Shown here piece by piece: positions 54,533-64,000 of a stretch of 64,000 nt of DNA. The number at the start of each line of letters is the position of its first letter. Position 1 is the first letter of the stretch. Under the pieces are notes generated by a model. The model made no database searches. It was not told the DNA's origin and saw only the letters and a list, made by a program, of their open reading frames with translations. The position numbers and the translations under genes are program-made. Source of the DNA: an uncultured Flavobacteriales bacterium (GTDB lineage: Bacteria > Bacteroidota > Bacteroidia > Flavobacteriales_G > Salibacteraceae); NCBI GenBank assembly GCA_913057205.1, contig CAJXNO010000008.1, positions 1 to 64,000 of the forward strand. The letters are read 5' to 3'.

Positions 54533-55219
54533 ATGCAACTACTTCTTCTCAGCAACAGTACCATGGTCGGGCAGCCTTATTTGGAATGGCCGCAAACCTT
54601 GATCAAGAAATTCCTTGTGGGAAAATCAAGCGCTGTATTCATCCCCTACGCAGCGGTGAGTTTTTCCTATGACAAATACGAAGAAATGGTACAGGGTGCG
54701 CTGGGAGCTTTTGTTGACGTGAAAGGGATCCATCGTTTTGATGACCCCGTTCAAGCAATACAGGAAGCAGAAGCGATCTTGGTAGGTGGCGGAAATACCT
54801 TCCACCTGCTGCGTGAACTGTATCAGAACAAGCTGATCGATGCAATTCGATCACGTGTTGCAGCCGGAACACCCTACATCGGTTGGAGTGCCGGTTCCAA
54901 TGTGGCCTGTCAAAGCATCCGAACAACGAACGACATGCCCATAGTAGAGCCACCTAGTTTTGAAGGCTTGAAGCTTGTTCCGATTCAGATCAACCCACAT
55001 TACACGGAGCAAACCATTGAGGGACACGGAGGTGAAAGCAGGCTGCAACGCTTACAGGAATATGCCGCCATCAATGAGGTACCGGTATTATGCCTTCCAG
55101 AAGGTTGCGCGCTGAAGCTCGACGAAGCGGGCTACAAGCTGATATCATCAGAACCTTGTAAGCTGATCATGAAAGGTGGTGAGGTCAAAACCATTCACCA
55201 AGGCATGGTTGAACTTTAA
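54533..55219 (+). CDS. pepE: Dipeptidase E
   Basis: ILVGGGNTFHLLRELYQNKLIDAIRSRVAAGTPYIGWSAGSNVACQSIRTTNDMPIVEPPSF; LPEGCALKL. Confidence 0.93.
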   Translation: MQLLLLSNSTMVGQPYLEWPQTLIKKFLVGKSSAVFIPYAAVSFSYDKYEEMVQGALGAFVDVKGIHRFDDPVQAIQEAEAILVGGGNTFHLLRELYQNKLIDAIRSRVAAGTPYIGWSAGSNVACQSIRTTNDMPIVEPPSFEGLKLVPIQINPHYTEQTIEGHGGESRLQRLQEYAAINEVPVLCLPEGCALKLDEAGYKLISSEPCKLIMKGGEVKTIHQGMVEL

Positions 55220-55229
55220 GTTCTTTTCC

Positions 55230-55505
55230 CTACTTCTTTTTCGGATAACTGTTCTTCACGCTGTCTAGCTTGCCTTGATCCGGCGTACCATGCACGGGAG
55301 CTACTTGCTTTGGTTGCGCCTCTACGCCTTCGGCATCTGAGCTGGTCTCGTCCTTTACGTTAGACTTCATTGCTTCCACTTCTGTTGACTTGGCAGCGGT
55401 AGTCGGCTCCTTATCGGGGGTCTCAGCATCGGTATTCCCCGCATCACCGCAAGAAGCAGCCATCAAAACGATGGCCAGCAAGCTACTGAACAATGACCTT
55501 CTCAT
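55230..55505 (-). CDS. Small hypothetical lipoprotein
   Basis: MRRSLFSSLLAIVLMAASCGDAGNTDAETPDKEP; overlaps the 3' end of the upstream gene. Confidence 0.6.
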   Translation of the reverse strand: MRRSLFSSLLAIVLMAASCGDAGNTDAETPDKEPTTAAKSTEVEAMKSNVKDETSSDAEGVEAQPKQVAPVHGTPDQGKLDSVKNSYPKKK

Positions 55506-57675
55506 GCTGGGTAATGGTTCCATCGGTTTCTATCTCTACGAAATACGTTCCAGGCGACATGGCCAGTTTGTTGAAGGTTAGCTGATGCAGTCCTGCTCGC
55601 ATCACATCGCTGTACATGTTGCGGATCAAACGTCCTTGCATGTCTACCACGCGAATGTTGACATGGGCTGTTTCCGGGTTATCGATCTTGATGTATACAA
55701 GCTCATAGGTTGTGCTCGGATTCGGGTAGACCGTTGCATTAGCATTGCGCTGTGACCCTTCGGACAGGCCTGCTGGTGGGATGGTATCAGCGTTCAGAAT
55801 ATGAACGTAGTCCTGCTTCAAGATGGTGTCTGATCCGAATTGATTGGAAGCTATGAGACTCACGTCGAACCAACCTGTATCGCTGTAGCCGACATAAGAG
55901 TTCTGTGAGGTAGAGAAGGACGGATTAGCCCCTTCAAATTCCCAATACCATTGATCAGGGTTATTGGTACTCAGATCTGTAAAGGTCACATAATGCGGAT
56001 TGTATGCTTCAAGTGTATCCCCTTCAAAGTCAGCCACCGGAATGGGTGGAGGTGTGTAGCTTCCGTTGATTTCCGAAAGCCATGAACGCCAGCGGTTGTT
56101 AGAAGCACCATAACATCCTGCAAACCATACCGCAGGCTCTGAAGAGTTATGCTTTCGTTGCATGGCAGAATAATCACCCCAACGCTCACTGCCGCCAGTA
56201 ATCCAGGTATCTACGTAACCGAGCCCTGAGCGGATCACGATGTCATTGGAGAACTGCATGAAAGGATCACAGCCCACTGCGCGCATCTCAGGGAAGGTAT
56301 TACTGTTAACGCTCAAGAATCCGATCATCACATCGAGGTCGGTTACCTCATCACCAAAAGAAGCTATGGAAGGGAAGGCATTATCGACTCCAGACGATCC
56401 AAATCGTGCGGATTCGGTATTGCTCGGATTATTGACTGGAATGCGGTAGTAGGCGATGCCTGAATAGCCGGCTTGCACGTTTACTTGGTGCACGGCATGA
56501 ATGATCCCGTTCAAGTAGAACGCATTCTGCATACGGCTATCATTGGTAGCCAGGTCTTGGCTATTGATGGGCTGAGGCGCGTCTGCCGGTGCTTGGTAGG
56601 CATCAACAATGATGTTGGAGAGGTAATTCATGCTTGGGCTGTTCGTTGTGCGATCATCGATCTCGTAGAGGTTGAGTCGACTCCCACTGAAGCTGCTCGA
56701 ATTCACCAAGTAGATACCAGGACCATACTCCCCGTCCTGTCCGAAACTCGCAGGCACCAAAGAAAACGCACCAATACTTCCACCTGGGATGCTGCTGTGG
56801 ATCACCGTAGGAACGCTGTTGAGTCCATTGTAACCGGCTTGCTTATCCATCTGCCATACCACTGCCTGATCAAATCCAAATGTGTTCGTGAAGAGGTTAC
56901 CCGTGATGAATAAATCGTGCTCAGAGATGCCGATGTGCGGATAGTCGGTCCAAGAACTCACATTGAATGGATTACCATTCAACTCATACACGTTCCAATT
57001 ACCACTCGGGTTGTTGGTCTGTGAGAAGCAAACCAGCACCTTGGAGGTGGATGAGTTACTGCCATGTAGTATGACAAAAATGAAACGATCAGCTACAGGG
57101 TCATACAGGGCGCGTGGGTCAAAGATGTTGCTGGTTAGATTCAGGTTGGATGCGATGTCATCGAACCACTCCTCGTGCGAGATCAATGTACCGATCAAGG
57201 CTTGTCCGGTCTGATTGTAAAACTCGATGGTAGAGTTGTCAGAGGTCACCACCAATCCACCATCACTGATTGCGAAGGTGTTGTCAGGAGGCGTAGAGTT
57301 GATGCTATTGTGCGCATCGAAGTTGTCGCCAATCACTGGCGTGTAGAGGCGATCATTGCCGTGTTGTTGAACCGAGCTAGGCGCGATGCCATCTGATTCT
57401 TTGATGTACTGCAGCTTTTCTTTGTACAGCTCTGCCTTCAGGGTAGACAAGTCATCTGGAGCACCATGCTTGTAGGTCTTCAGCTTGGTGACACTCTTCA
57501 TCCAGTTCACGCCATCCGCATCGATGCTCGGATTCACTACGCCAAGGTATTTCGCCTCAATCGATGTTGCTTCTGCTTGACCTAGCGGCTCATATTTAAG
57601 CTCAGGCATTTCATACTGCGCAAACGCAGCCGTAAGCAGCATAGTGGCACATGCTGCCAAAACCAATCGTTTCAT
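55483..57675 (-). CDS. Secreted protein with PKD domain and T9SS type A sorting domain
   Basis: ADFEGDTLEAYNPHYVTFTDLSTNNPDQWYWEFEGANPSFS (PKD); VYPNPSTTYELVYIKIDNPE...GTYFVEIETDGTITQHEKVIVQ. Confidence 0.9.
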   Translation of the reverse strand: MKRLVLAACATMLLTAAFAQYEMPELKYEPLGQAEATSIEAKYLGVVNPSIDADGVNWMKSVTKLKTYKHGAPDDLSTLKAELYKEKLQYIKESDGIAPSSVQQHGNDRLYTPVIGDNFDAHNSINSTPPDNTFAISDGGLVVTSDNSTIEFYNQTGQALIGTLISHEEWFDDIASNLNLTSNIFDPRALYDPVADRFIFVILHGSNSSTSKVLVCFSQTNNPSGNWNVYELNGNPFNVSSWTDYPHIGISEHDLFITGNLFTNTFGFDQAVVWQMDKQAGYNGLNSVPTVIHSSIPGGSIGAFSLVPASFGQDGEYGPGIYLVNSSSFSGSRLNLYEIDDRTTNSPSMNYLSNIIVDAYQAPADAPQPINSQDLATNDSRMQNAFYLNGIIHAVHQVNVQAGYSGIAYYRIPVNNPSNTESARFGSSGVDNAFPSIASFGDEVTDLDVMIGFLSVNSNTFPEMRAVGCDPFMQFSNDIVIRSGLGYVDTWITGGSERWGDYSAMQRKHNSSEPAVWFAGCYGASNNRWRSWLSEINGSYTPPPIPVADFEGDTLEAYNPHYVTFTDLSTNNPDQWYWEFEGANPSFSTSQNSYVGYSDTGWFDVSLIASNQFGSDTILKQDYVHILNADTIPPAGLSEGSQRNANATVYPNPSTTYELVYIKIDNPETAHVNIRVVDMQGRLIRNMYSDVMRAGLHQLTFNKLAMSPGTYFVEIETDGTITQHEKVIVQ

Positions 57676-57770
57676 TTCTCGCTGTTTAGTTCAGTTCAGT
57701 AAACGGTTCACTACAAATATGCTTTTTTTGCAAGCTGCAGATCACGAATAAGACGAATAAACCTTTAGAT

Positions 57771-59924
57771 ATGTCGAAAATCACAGCATTCATTTTCAGC
57801 TTTTTACTCAGTGCACAGCTCTTTGCTACCGAAGGCATGTGGGTTCCCAACAAGATTGCCGAATTGGTAGGACCTGAAATGAAGACCATGGGTTTGAAGA
57901 TCGAGCCCAGTGCTTTGTATGCCATCAACCAATCTTCCATCAAGGATGCTGTGGTGCATTTCAACGGAGGGTGTACTTCGGTGTTGGTAAGTGGACAAGC
58001 GCTCTTGCTGACCAATCACCATTGCGGGTACAGTCAGATTCAAAAGCACAGTACGCTCGAAAACAACTACCTGAAGGATGGTTTCTGGGCGATGAAATTG
58101 AGCGAAGAGTTGGCCAATCCGGGAATGGATGCTACGATCATTCAAGAGATCAGAGACGTAACCGATGAGGTCTTAGAAGGGATCTCTGTAGAGACCAAAG
58201 AAGCAGATCGGAATGAACAGATCCTTGCAAAGGCGAAGGAGATCGTCGCGAAGATCGAAGAGGAAACCGGTTATTCTGCTTACATCAAGCCGTTTTACTA
58301 TGGCAACCAATACCTGCTATTCATCACCGAAGTATTCCAAGATGTGCGCTTGGTTGGGGCTCCCCCTTCCTCCATTGGAAAGTATGGTTTCGATACCGAT
58401 AACTGGGTATGGCCCCGCCATACGGGTGATTTTTCTGTTTTCCGGATCTATGCAAGTCCAGACAACAAGCCAGCGGAATATGCCGAGGAGAACAAGCCCT
58501 ACCAACCCAAGCACTTCGTACCTGTAAACCTTCAGGGCGTAGAAAAGGATGATTTCACCTTGGTTTACGGCTTTCCGGGCACCACGCAGAACTACATCCC
58601 TGAAGCCGAGGTAAAGAACATCCTTGAGGTCATTAACCCCATGCGGATCAAAATGCGAGAGGCATCCTTAGACGTGATCGATGCCGCGATGAGCAAAGAT
58701 GAACTCACAAAGATCCAATACGCTGCCAAGCAAAGCAGGATCAGCAACGCCTACAAGAAGTGGATCGGACAATCAAAGGGACTCATCCGTCACCGTGCCT
58801 TGGAGAAGCGAGATTCCATCGAACAACTTTTTACTGAGCGGATCAATGCCAAGCCCGGATGGAAAGAAAAGTACCGTACGTTGATCGATGAGATGGCTAA
58901 AATGGAAGCGCTGGCTTTACCGTTCAACATCAACCGCAACTACCTGATTGAATTCTATTACATGGGACCAGAGATCCTAAGATACACCGAGCGGTACCGT
59001 GAGTTGGTAAGCATGTGTCAGGATGAAAGCGTAAGCGACGAAGCCATCGAAGAATGGATCGCCGAACAGAAGGAGAAACAGGGCTTCTTCGATAACTACA
59101 ACGCACAGATCGATGAAGACATCATGAAGACCCAGATCGGCTTTTTCGTAGAAGACCAGCAACCGTTGGATCTTTTGAAGAACGTTCGAAAAGGAGGAGA
59201 GTCGTTGGAGGAAATGGTGGAACGCGTGTATGAAGATAGTTACTTCAGCAGTAGGGAGAAAGTGATGGAAATGCTGGATAAGTTCAAGCGAAAGCACTAC
59301 AAGAAAATCATGGAGGATCCCGCCTTCTTGATGGCATTAGACATCTACAACCATTACTTCGTGGAGGTCAGACCTCAACTGGCGGCATTGAGCAGCAAAA
59401 CGGATAGCCTGCAACGGGTTTGGATGGCGGCTCAAATGAAGGTATTGCCGGAACGTACCTATTCACCAGATGCGAATGGGACCCTGCGGATCACCTTTGG
59501 AAAGGTAGAAGGTTATGATCCTTTTGATGGGGCATCTTATGCCTATTATACCACGCTAGAAGGCGTGATGGAGAAAGAAGACCCAAACAATCCTGAATAC
59601 GTTGTTCCTGAGAAACTGAAGCAGTTGTATGAGGCTAAGGATTACGGTCGCTACGCCCACAATACCGGAGAAATGCGAGTGGCTTTTGTGGCATCCAATC
59701 ACACCTCAGGAGGAAACAGCGGCAGCCCGGTGTTCGATGGAAACGGCAACCTGATCGGATTGAACTTTGACCGAACGTGGGAGAGTACCATGAGCGACAT
59801 CCTCTTCAGCCCGGTGATCTGCCGAAACATCAGCGTGGATATCCGTTACGTATTGTTCATCATGGACAAGTACGCAGGCGCTGGACACCTCGTAGATGAA
59901 ATGACCTTGGTGGAGAAGAACTGA
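57771..59924 (+). CDS. S46-family dipeptidyl-peptidase (DPP7/DPP11-type)
   Basis: GMWVPNKIAELVGPEMKTMGL, LLLTNHHCGYSQIQKHST, VWPRHTGDFSVFRIYA, HTSGGNSGSPVFDGNGNLIGLNFDRTWESTMSDILF. Confidence 0.95.
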   Translation: MSKITAFIFSFLLSAQLFATEGMWVPNKIAELVGPEMKTMGLKIEPSALYAINQSSIKDAVVHFNGGCTSVLVSGQALLLTNHHCGYSQIQKHSTLENNYLKDGFWAMKLSEELANPGMDATIIQEIRDVTDEVLEGISVETKEADRNEQILAKAKEIVAKIEEETGYSAYIKPFYYGNQYLLFITEVFQDVRLVGAPPSSIGKYGFDTDNWVWPRHTGDFSVFRIYASPDNKPAEYAEENKPYQPKHFVPVNLQGVEKDDFTLVYGFPGTTQNYIPEAEVKNILEVINPMRIKMREASLDVIDAAMSKDELTKIQYAAKQSRISNAYKKWIGQSKGLIRHRALEKRDSIEQLFTERINAKPGWKEKYRTLIDEMAKMEALALPFNINRNYLIEFYYMGPEILRYTERYRELVSMCQDESVSDEAIEEWIAEQKEKQGFFDNYNAQIDEDIMKTQIGFFVEDQQPLDLLKNVRKGGESLEEMVERVYEDSYFSSREKVMEMLDKFKRKHYKKIMEDPAFLMALDIYNHYFVEVRPQLAALSSKTDSLQRVWMAAQMKVLPERTYSPDANGTLRITFGKVEGYDPFDGASYAYYTTLEGVMEKEDPNNPEYVVPEKLKQLYEAKDYGRYAHNTGEMRVAFVASNHTSGGNSGSPVFDGNGNLIGLNFDRTWESTMSDILFSPVICRNISVDIRYVLFIMDKYAGAGHLVDEMTLVEKN

Positions 59925-60030
59925 TTTTGAGTTTGATCACCTTATAGCTTAATCTAGACCCATTCTATATTGGTGTTGGAGCTTGCTTTGCCGTGAACGG
60001 GGCGCTAATTTTCTTGTTTAGAACAGCATC

Positions 60031-60471
60031 GTGAGCAAGAAAGTAACCCGAAAAGAGTTTTTGAAACGCGCTGGTCTAATGGGACTTGGTGCGATGAGTG
60101 TGACTGCATTGATCACCGCTTGTGGAGGTGGCGAAGAGGCAGCCTCTGAAAGTGCAAGTAAAGGTCCGATGAAGGCACCCCCTCCCGCACCGAAGAAGAA
60201 GGAAGTAGAAACCGCCGCTCAACCCGCGGTAGAAGAAACCGCAGACGTAGATTGCAGCCAGTTCAACGCTAACCTTACCGAGCAAGATAAGGCTACGAGA
60301 AAAGCGGTGATGTATGTTGACAAAAGCGAAGACCCCAACAAGGCTTGTACCAATTGTCGCTTCTGGCAGCCAGATAAGTTCTCGGGTGATTGCGGTGGTT
60401 GCCAGCTCTTTGCCAATGGCGCGGTGAATCCAAATGGATACTGCGGTAGCTGGGCAGAACAGGTATCGTAA
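60031..60471 (+). CDS. High-potential iron-sulfur protein (HiPIP)-like, exported
   Basis: GTG start; MSKKVTRKEFLKRAGLMGLGAMSVTALITACGGG; ACTNCRFWQPDKFSGDCGGCQLFANGAVNPNGYCGSWA. Confidence 0.85.
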   Translation: MSKKVTRKEFLKRAGLMGLGAMSVTALITACGGGEEAASESASKGPMKAPPPAPKKKEVETAAQPAVEETADVDCSQFNANLTEQDKATRKAVMYVDKSEDPNKACTNCRFWQPDKFSGDCGGCQLFANGAVNPNGYCGSWAEQVS

Positions 60472-60613
60472 CCGGCTGAAACGGCCAGCTATAACGCGCA
60501 TGTTATGCGGTGGTGGGTTGGCCCCATTCACTTTTCTTATGCACCGCCTGTAACAAAACAGGAGGTGGGTGCGTCGTAGTACCATAGTTTAGCAAGCAAA
60601 CCAACCGAAGACT

Positions 60614-60676
60614 ATGGCAACTTTAAAGATCAGTGGTCTGAGCAAGACCTACGGAAACGGCGTTTCAAGCTGGTGA
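60614..60676 (+). pseudogene. 5' stub of an ABC transporter ATP-binding protein
   Basis: ATG...TGA reads MATLKISGLSKTYGNGVSSW*; first ~18 residues match the canonical ABC ATPase N-terminus. Confidence 0.55.
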
Positions 60677-60721
60677 TCAGTTCAAGCTCGAAAGATAACT
60701 TTTCTGGACCTTCAGTAGCAC

Positions 60722-63700
60722 TTACATGTTGCGGCGATACTGCCCTCCAACCTCGAAGAGGGCGTCGGTGATCTGTCCGAGCGATGCGTACTTACACACT
60801 TCCATCAACTCCTCAAACATGTTGCGGTTGTTGATGGCGGCTACTTGAAGCTCCCTCAGAAGACTGGTCTGCTGCTCACCAAAAGCTTCGTGCAACCTGT
60901 TCAGCATCTCGATCTGATACTCCTTTTCTTCGGTGGTAGCACGGATGACCTCTTTTGGTAAAATGGTCGGACTACCCATTGAACTCAGGAAGGTGTTCAC
61001 TCCGATGATCGGGAATTCACCCGTATGCTTCAAGGTCTCGTAGTACAAGCTCTCCTCTTGGATCTTGCTCCGCTGGTACATGGTCTCCATTGCACCGAGC
61101 ACACCACCCCGTTCGGTGATGCGATCAAATTCTGTAAGCACCGCCTCTTCTACGAGGTCTGTAAGCTCTTCAATGATGAAGGATCCTTGCAACGGGTTCT
61201 CGTTCTTGGCGAGTCCTAATTCCTTATTGATGATGAGCTGAATCGCCATTGCTCTGCGAACGCTTTCCTCGGTTGGCGTAGTGATCGCCTCATCATAGGC
61301 GTTGGTGTGCAGCGAGTTGCAGTTGTCATAGATCGCGTATAAGGCTTGAAGGGTTGTACGGATATCATTGAAATCGATCTCTTGCGCGTGGAGGCTACGA
61401 CCACTGGTTTGGATGTGGTACTTGAGCATCTGAGCGCGGGCATTGGCGCCGTACTTGTTCTTTAGTGCTTTGGCCCACAATCTACGCGCTACTCTCCCGA
61501 TGACGGCATACTCTGGATCAATGCCATTGCTGAAGAAGAAACTCAGGTTCGGACCAAAGTCATTGATGTCCATTCCCCTGCTCAGGTAGTATTCTACGTA
61601 CGTGAAGCCATTTGCTAAGGTGAAGGCCAACTGGGTGATCGGGTTGGCACCCGCTTCTGCAATGTGATAGCCGCTGATGGATACCGAGTAGAAGTTACGG
61701 ACCTTATGCTGGATGAAGCTCTCTTGAACGTCACCCATCAAGCGCAACGCAAACTCCGTACTGAAAATACAGGTGTTCTGCGCCTGATCTTCTTTGAGGA
61801 TGTCAGCCTGAACCGTTCCACGCACCACATTCATCGTTTCGGCCTTGATGCGGGTGTAGGTTACTGCATCCAGCACCTGATCGCCTGTTACACCAAGCAG
61901 CAGCAGGCCAAGGCCGTTGTTACCTTCAGGCAACTTTCCTACAACCCGCTTTCCTTCCAATTTGCCGAGCCAGGAACCCGCTTCTTCCGCTGTGTCTCCG
62001 GCTGAAGCCTCTGGCACCGCAATCGACTTATCCTTTAGCTCTTGCCCTTGGTACATTGGGCGTGCGAGGCCCCGATCATCCCAAAGCGCTTTCAGCTTTA
62101 CTTCTACCTTGTCCTCCAATCCATGCTCCTTGATGTACTTCTCACACGCTTGATCAATGGCAGCGTTCATGAAGAAGCCTAAAAGCATCGGAGCCGGACC
62201 GTTGATCGTCATTGAAACGGAGGTCTTCGGATCCGAAAGGTCGAAACCGGAATAAAGCTTCTTGGCATCATCCAAACAACAAATGCTCACCCCGGAGTTA
62301 CCCACCTTACCATAGATATCCGGACGGTGATCTGGATCATTTCCATAGAGGGTTACCGAGTCAAACGCAGTACTCAATCGTTTCGCGGGCATACCTAGGC
62401 TCACGTAGTGGAAACGCTTATTGGTACGTTCAGGCCCACCTTCGCCGGCGAACATTCGAGTAGGATCTTCGCCTTCGCGCTTGAATGGGAAGAGTCCGGC
62501 CGTATATGGGAACTGTCCGGGAACATTCTCCTGCAAGCTCCAACGTAGAATATCACCCCAGCTGCGGTACTTTGGTGTAGCCACTTTCGGGATCTGCGTA
62601 TGGCTTAGGCTCTCCGTATGGGTCTTTACCTTGATCTCTTTATTTCGAACCTGGAAGGTGTAGTGCTCATCCTTGTAGCGTTGCATCTGCGCTTCAAACT
62701 CCTGAAGGAGATCCCAATTATGCGGATCGAGGTCTTTCTTTACCTCATCAAAACGTGCCTGAAGGGCATCCTTCAGCGCATCTGCCTTGCTATCGCCATC
62801 CAGTTCATCGATGCTCTTGGAAAGGGCATAGAGGCGATCGGCGATGTCTGCTTGCTCTTTTGACCACTTGTCATAAGCGCGATTGTTCTCTGCGATCTCA
62901 CTCAAATAGCGCGTTCGAGCTGGTGGGATAATGAAGATCTTCTCGCTCATCTCATCGGTGATCTCGAAGGTCGACTTCAGGGCAGTAGCACCTGCTTTCT
63001 CTACCAACAGATCCATGATCGCTTTGTAAAGGGTGTTCATTCCAGGATCATTGAACTGACTGGCAATCGTTCCATATACTGGAAGCTGATCCTCTTTAGC
63101 ATCCCACATTTGGTGGTTACGCTGGTACTGCTTCTTTACGTCACGCACAGCATCCAAAGCACCCCGCTTATCAAACTTGTTCACCGCAACGATGTCAGCA
63201 AAATCCAACATATCGATCTTCTCCAACTGCGTTGCTGCTCCGAATTCCGGGGTCATCACATACAAGCTGGCGTCGCTGTGATCCAAGATCTCTGTATCGC
63301 TCTGACCGATACCTGATGTTTCTAAAATGATCAGGTCGAATGCTGCTGCTTTAAGGATGGCAAGAGCTTCTTTCACGTGCTTGCTCAAGGCAAGGTTGCT
63401 CTGCCGCGTGGCCAAGGAACGCATATAAACCCGGTCATTCCGGATGGCGTTCATTCGGATCCGATCACCCAACAATGCTCCTCCTGTCTTTCGCTTGGAT
63501 GGGTCAACCGACACGATGGCGAGGTTCTTATCTGGAAAATCAATGAGGAAACGACGGACCAACTCATCCACCAAGGAGCTCTTCCCTGCCCCACCTGTTC
63601 CTGTGATTCCAAGTATGGGTGCTTGACTTTTCTCTGCACGCTGGTGAACCTCATTCAACTCATTCTTGAACTGTTCAGGATTATTCTCCGCAGCGGAGAT

Positions 63701-64000
63701 CAACCGAGCAATAGCACTCTTCTCCTTCACTGACAGGTGCTTCATTTCGCCATTGAGGGTGTCGCCCGTGGCAAAATCGCATTTCTCCAGCATGTCATTG
63801 ATCATGCCTTGGAGGCCCATCGAGCGTCCATCATCTGGATGATAGATCCTGGTGATTCCGTAGGCATGTAACTCTTTGATCTCTTCTGGCAAGATGGTTC
63901 CACCGCCACCGCCAAAAATGCGGATGTGCCCAGCACCTTTCTCCTTCAGCAAGTCATGCATGTACTTGAAGTACTCCATGTGTCCACCTTGATAGCTCGT
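60722..64000 (-). CDS. icmF: IcmF-like fused methylmalonyl/isobutyryl-CoA mutase (partial at window end)
   Basis: B12-binding domain end ([34 protein letters not shown]), MeaB-like G domain ([44 protein letters not shown]), mutase domain; frame stays open upstream ([14 protein letters not shown]). Confidence 0.92.
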   Translation of the reverse strand, partial: TSYQGGHMEYFKYMHDLLKEKGAGHIRIFGGGGGTILPEEIKELHAYGITRIYHPDDGRSMGLQGMINDMLEKCDFATGDTLNGEMKHLSVKEKSAIARLISAAENNPEQFKNELNEVHQRAEKSQAPILGITGTGGAGKSSLVDELVRRFLIDFPDKNLAIVSVDPSKRKTGGALLGDRIRMNAIRNDRVYMRSLATRQSNLALSKHVKEALAILKAAAFDLIILETSGIGQSDTEILDHSDASLYVMTPEFGAATQLEKIDMLDFADIVAVNKFDKRGALDAVRDVKKQYQRNHQMWDAKEDQLPVYGTIASQFNDPGMNTLYKAIMDLLVEKAGATALKSTFEITDEMSEKIFIIPPARTRYLSEIAENNRAYDKWSKEQADIADRLYALSKSIDELDGDSKADALKDALQARFDEVKKDLDPHNWDLLQEFEAQMQRYKDEHYTFQVRNKEIKVKTHTESLSHTQIPKVATPKYRSWGDILRWSLQENVPGQFPYTAGLFPFKREGEDPTRMFAGEGGPERTNKRFHYVSLGMPAKRLSTAFDSVTLYGNDPDHRPDIYGKVGNSGVSICCLDDAKKLYSGFDLSDPKTSVSMTINGPAPMLLGFFMNAAIDQACEKYIKEHGLEDKVEVKLKALWDDRGLARPMYQGQELKDKSIAVPEASAGDTAEEAGSWLGKLEGKRVVGKLPEGNNGLGLLLLGVTGDQVLDAVTYTRIKAETMNVVRGTVQADILKEDQAQNTCIFSTEFALRLMGDVQESFIQHKVRNFYSVSISGYHIAEAGANPITQLAFTLANGFTYVEYYLSRGMDINDFGPNLSFFFSNGIDPEYAVIGRVARRLWAKALKNKYGANARAQMLKYHIQTSGRSLHAQEIDFNDIRTTLQALYAIYDNCNSLHTNAYDEAITTPTEESVRRAMAIQLIINKELGLAKNENPLQGSFIIEELTDLVEEAVLTEFDRITERGGVLGAMETMYQRSKIQEESLYYETLKHTGEFPIIGVNTFLSSMGSPTILPKEVIRATTEEKEYQIEMLNRLHEAFGEQQTSLLRELQVAAINNRNMFEELMEVCKYASLGQITDALFEVGGQYRRNM

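Noticed and set aside
1-64000. CRISPR arrays, transposases, prophage or retron-like elements
   Set aside because: No regularly spaced direct repeats, transposase/integrase ORFs, phage structural genes or reverse transcriptase motifs were seen.

Overview
This window looks like a Bacteroidetes/Flavobacteriia-type chromosome, judged from type IX secretion sorting tails, a TonB receptor with a carboxypeptidase-like N-domain, bshA, DUF5606, GIN-domain and S46 peptidase genes, and TAnnTTTG -7 boxes. About 45 genes can be supported. Most is ordinary core or accessory content: 2-oxoacid dehydrogenase E2, exonuclease, FAH-family protein, tpx, MutS-like, holA, rsmG, bshA, pepE, S46 peptidase, IcmF-type mutase and several large secreted adhesins or proteases. 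No CRISPR array, transposase, prophage or toxin/defence island was recognised. The parts worth a second look are: (1) a head-to-head junction near 331-345 where a DctP-like gene and a HAMP/SpoIIE gene both lack their 5' parts; (2) a cluster of three decayed PD40/OmpA-family genes (6358-8713, 8756-11576, 13030-13351), one carrying four in-frame TAA/TAG codons in otherwise well-preserved coding sequence; (3) a further TAG-interrupted gene (20729-21649) and a 21-codon ABC-ATPase stub (60614-60676); (4) a tRNA-Leu whose 3' end is exactly duplicated about 115 bp downstream, each copy followed by a hairpin and T-tract; (5) a small protein built of four 25-residue repeats; (6) three small Cys-rich lipoproteins within 3.5 kb; (7) a cytochrome/YceI/DUF5777-like operon with an unusual CX4CH motif. 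All calls come from reading the sequence and supplied ORFs; no database search was run.
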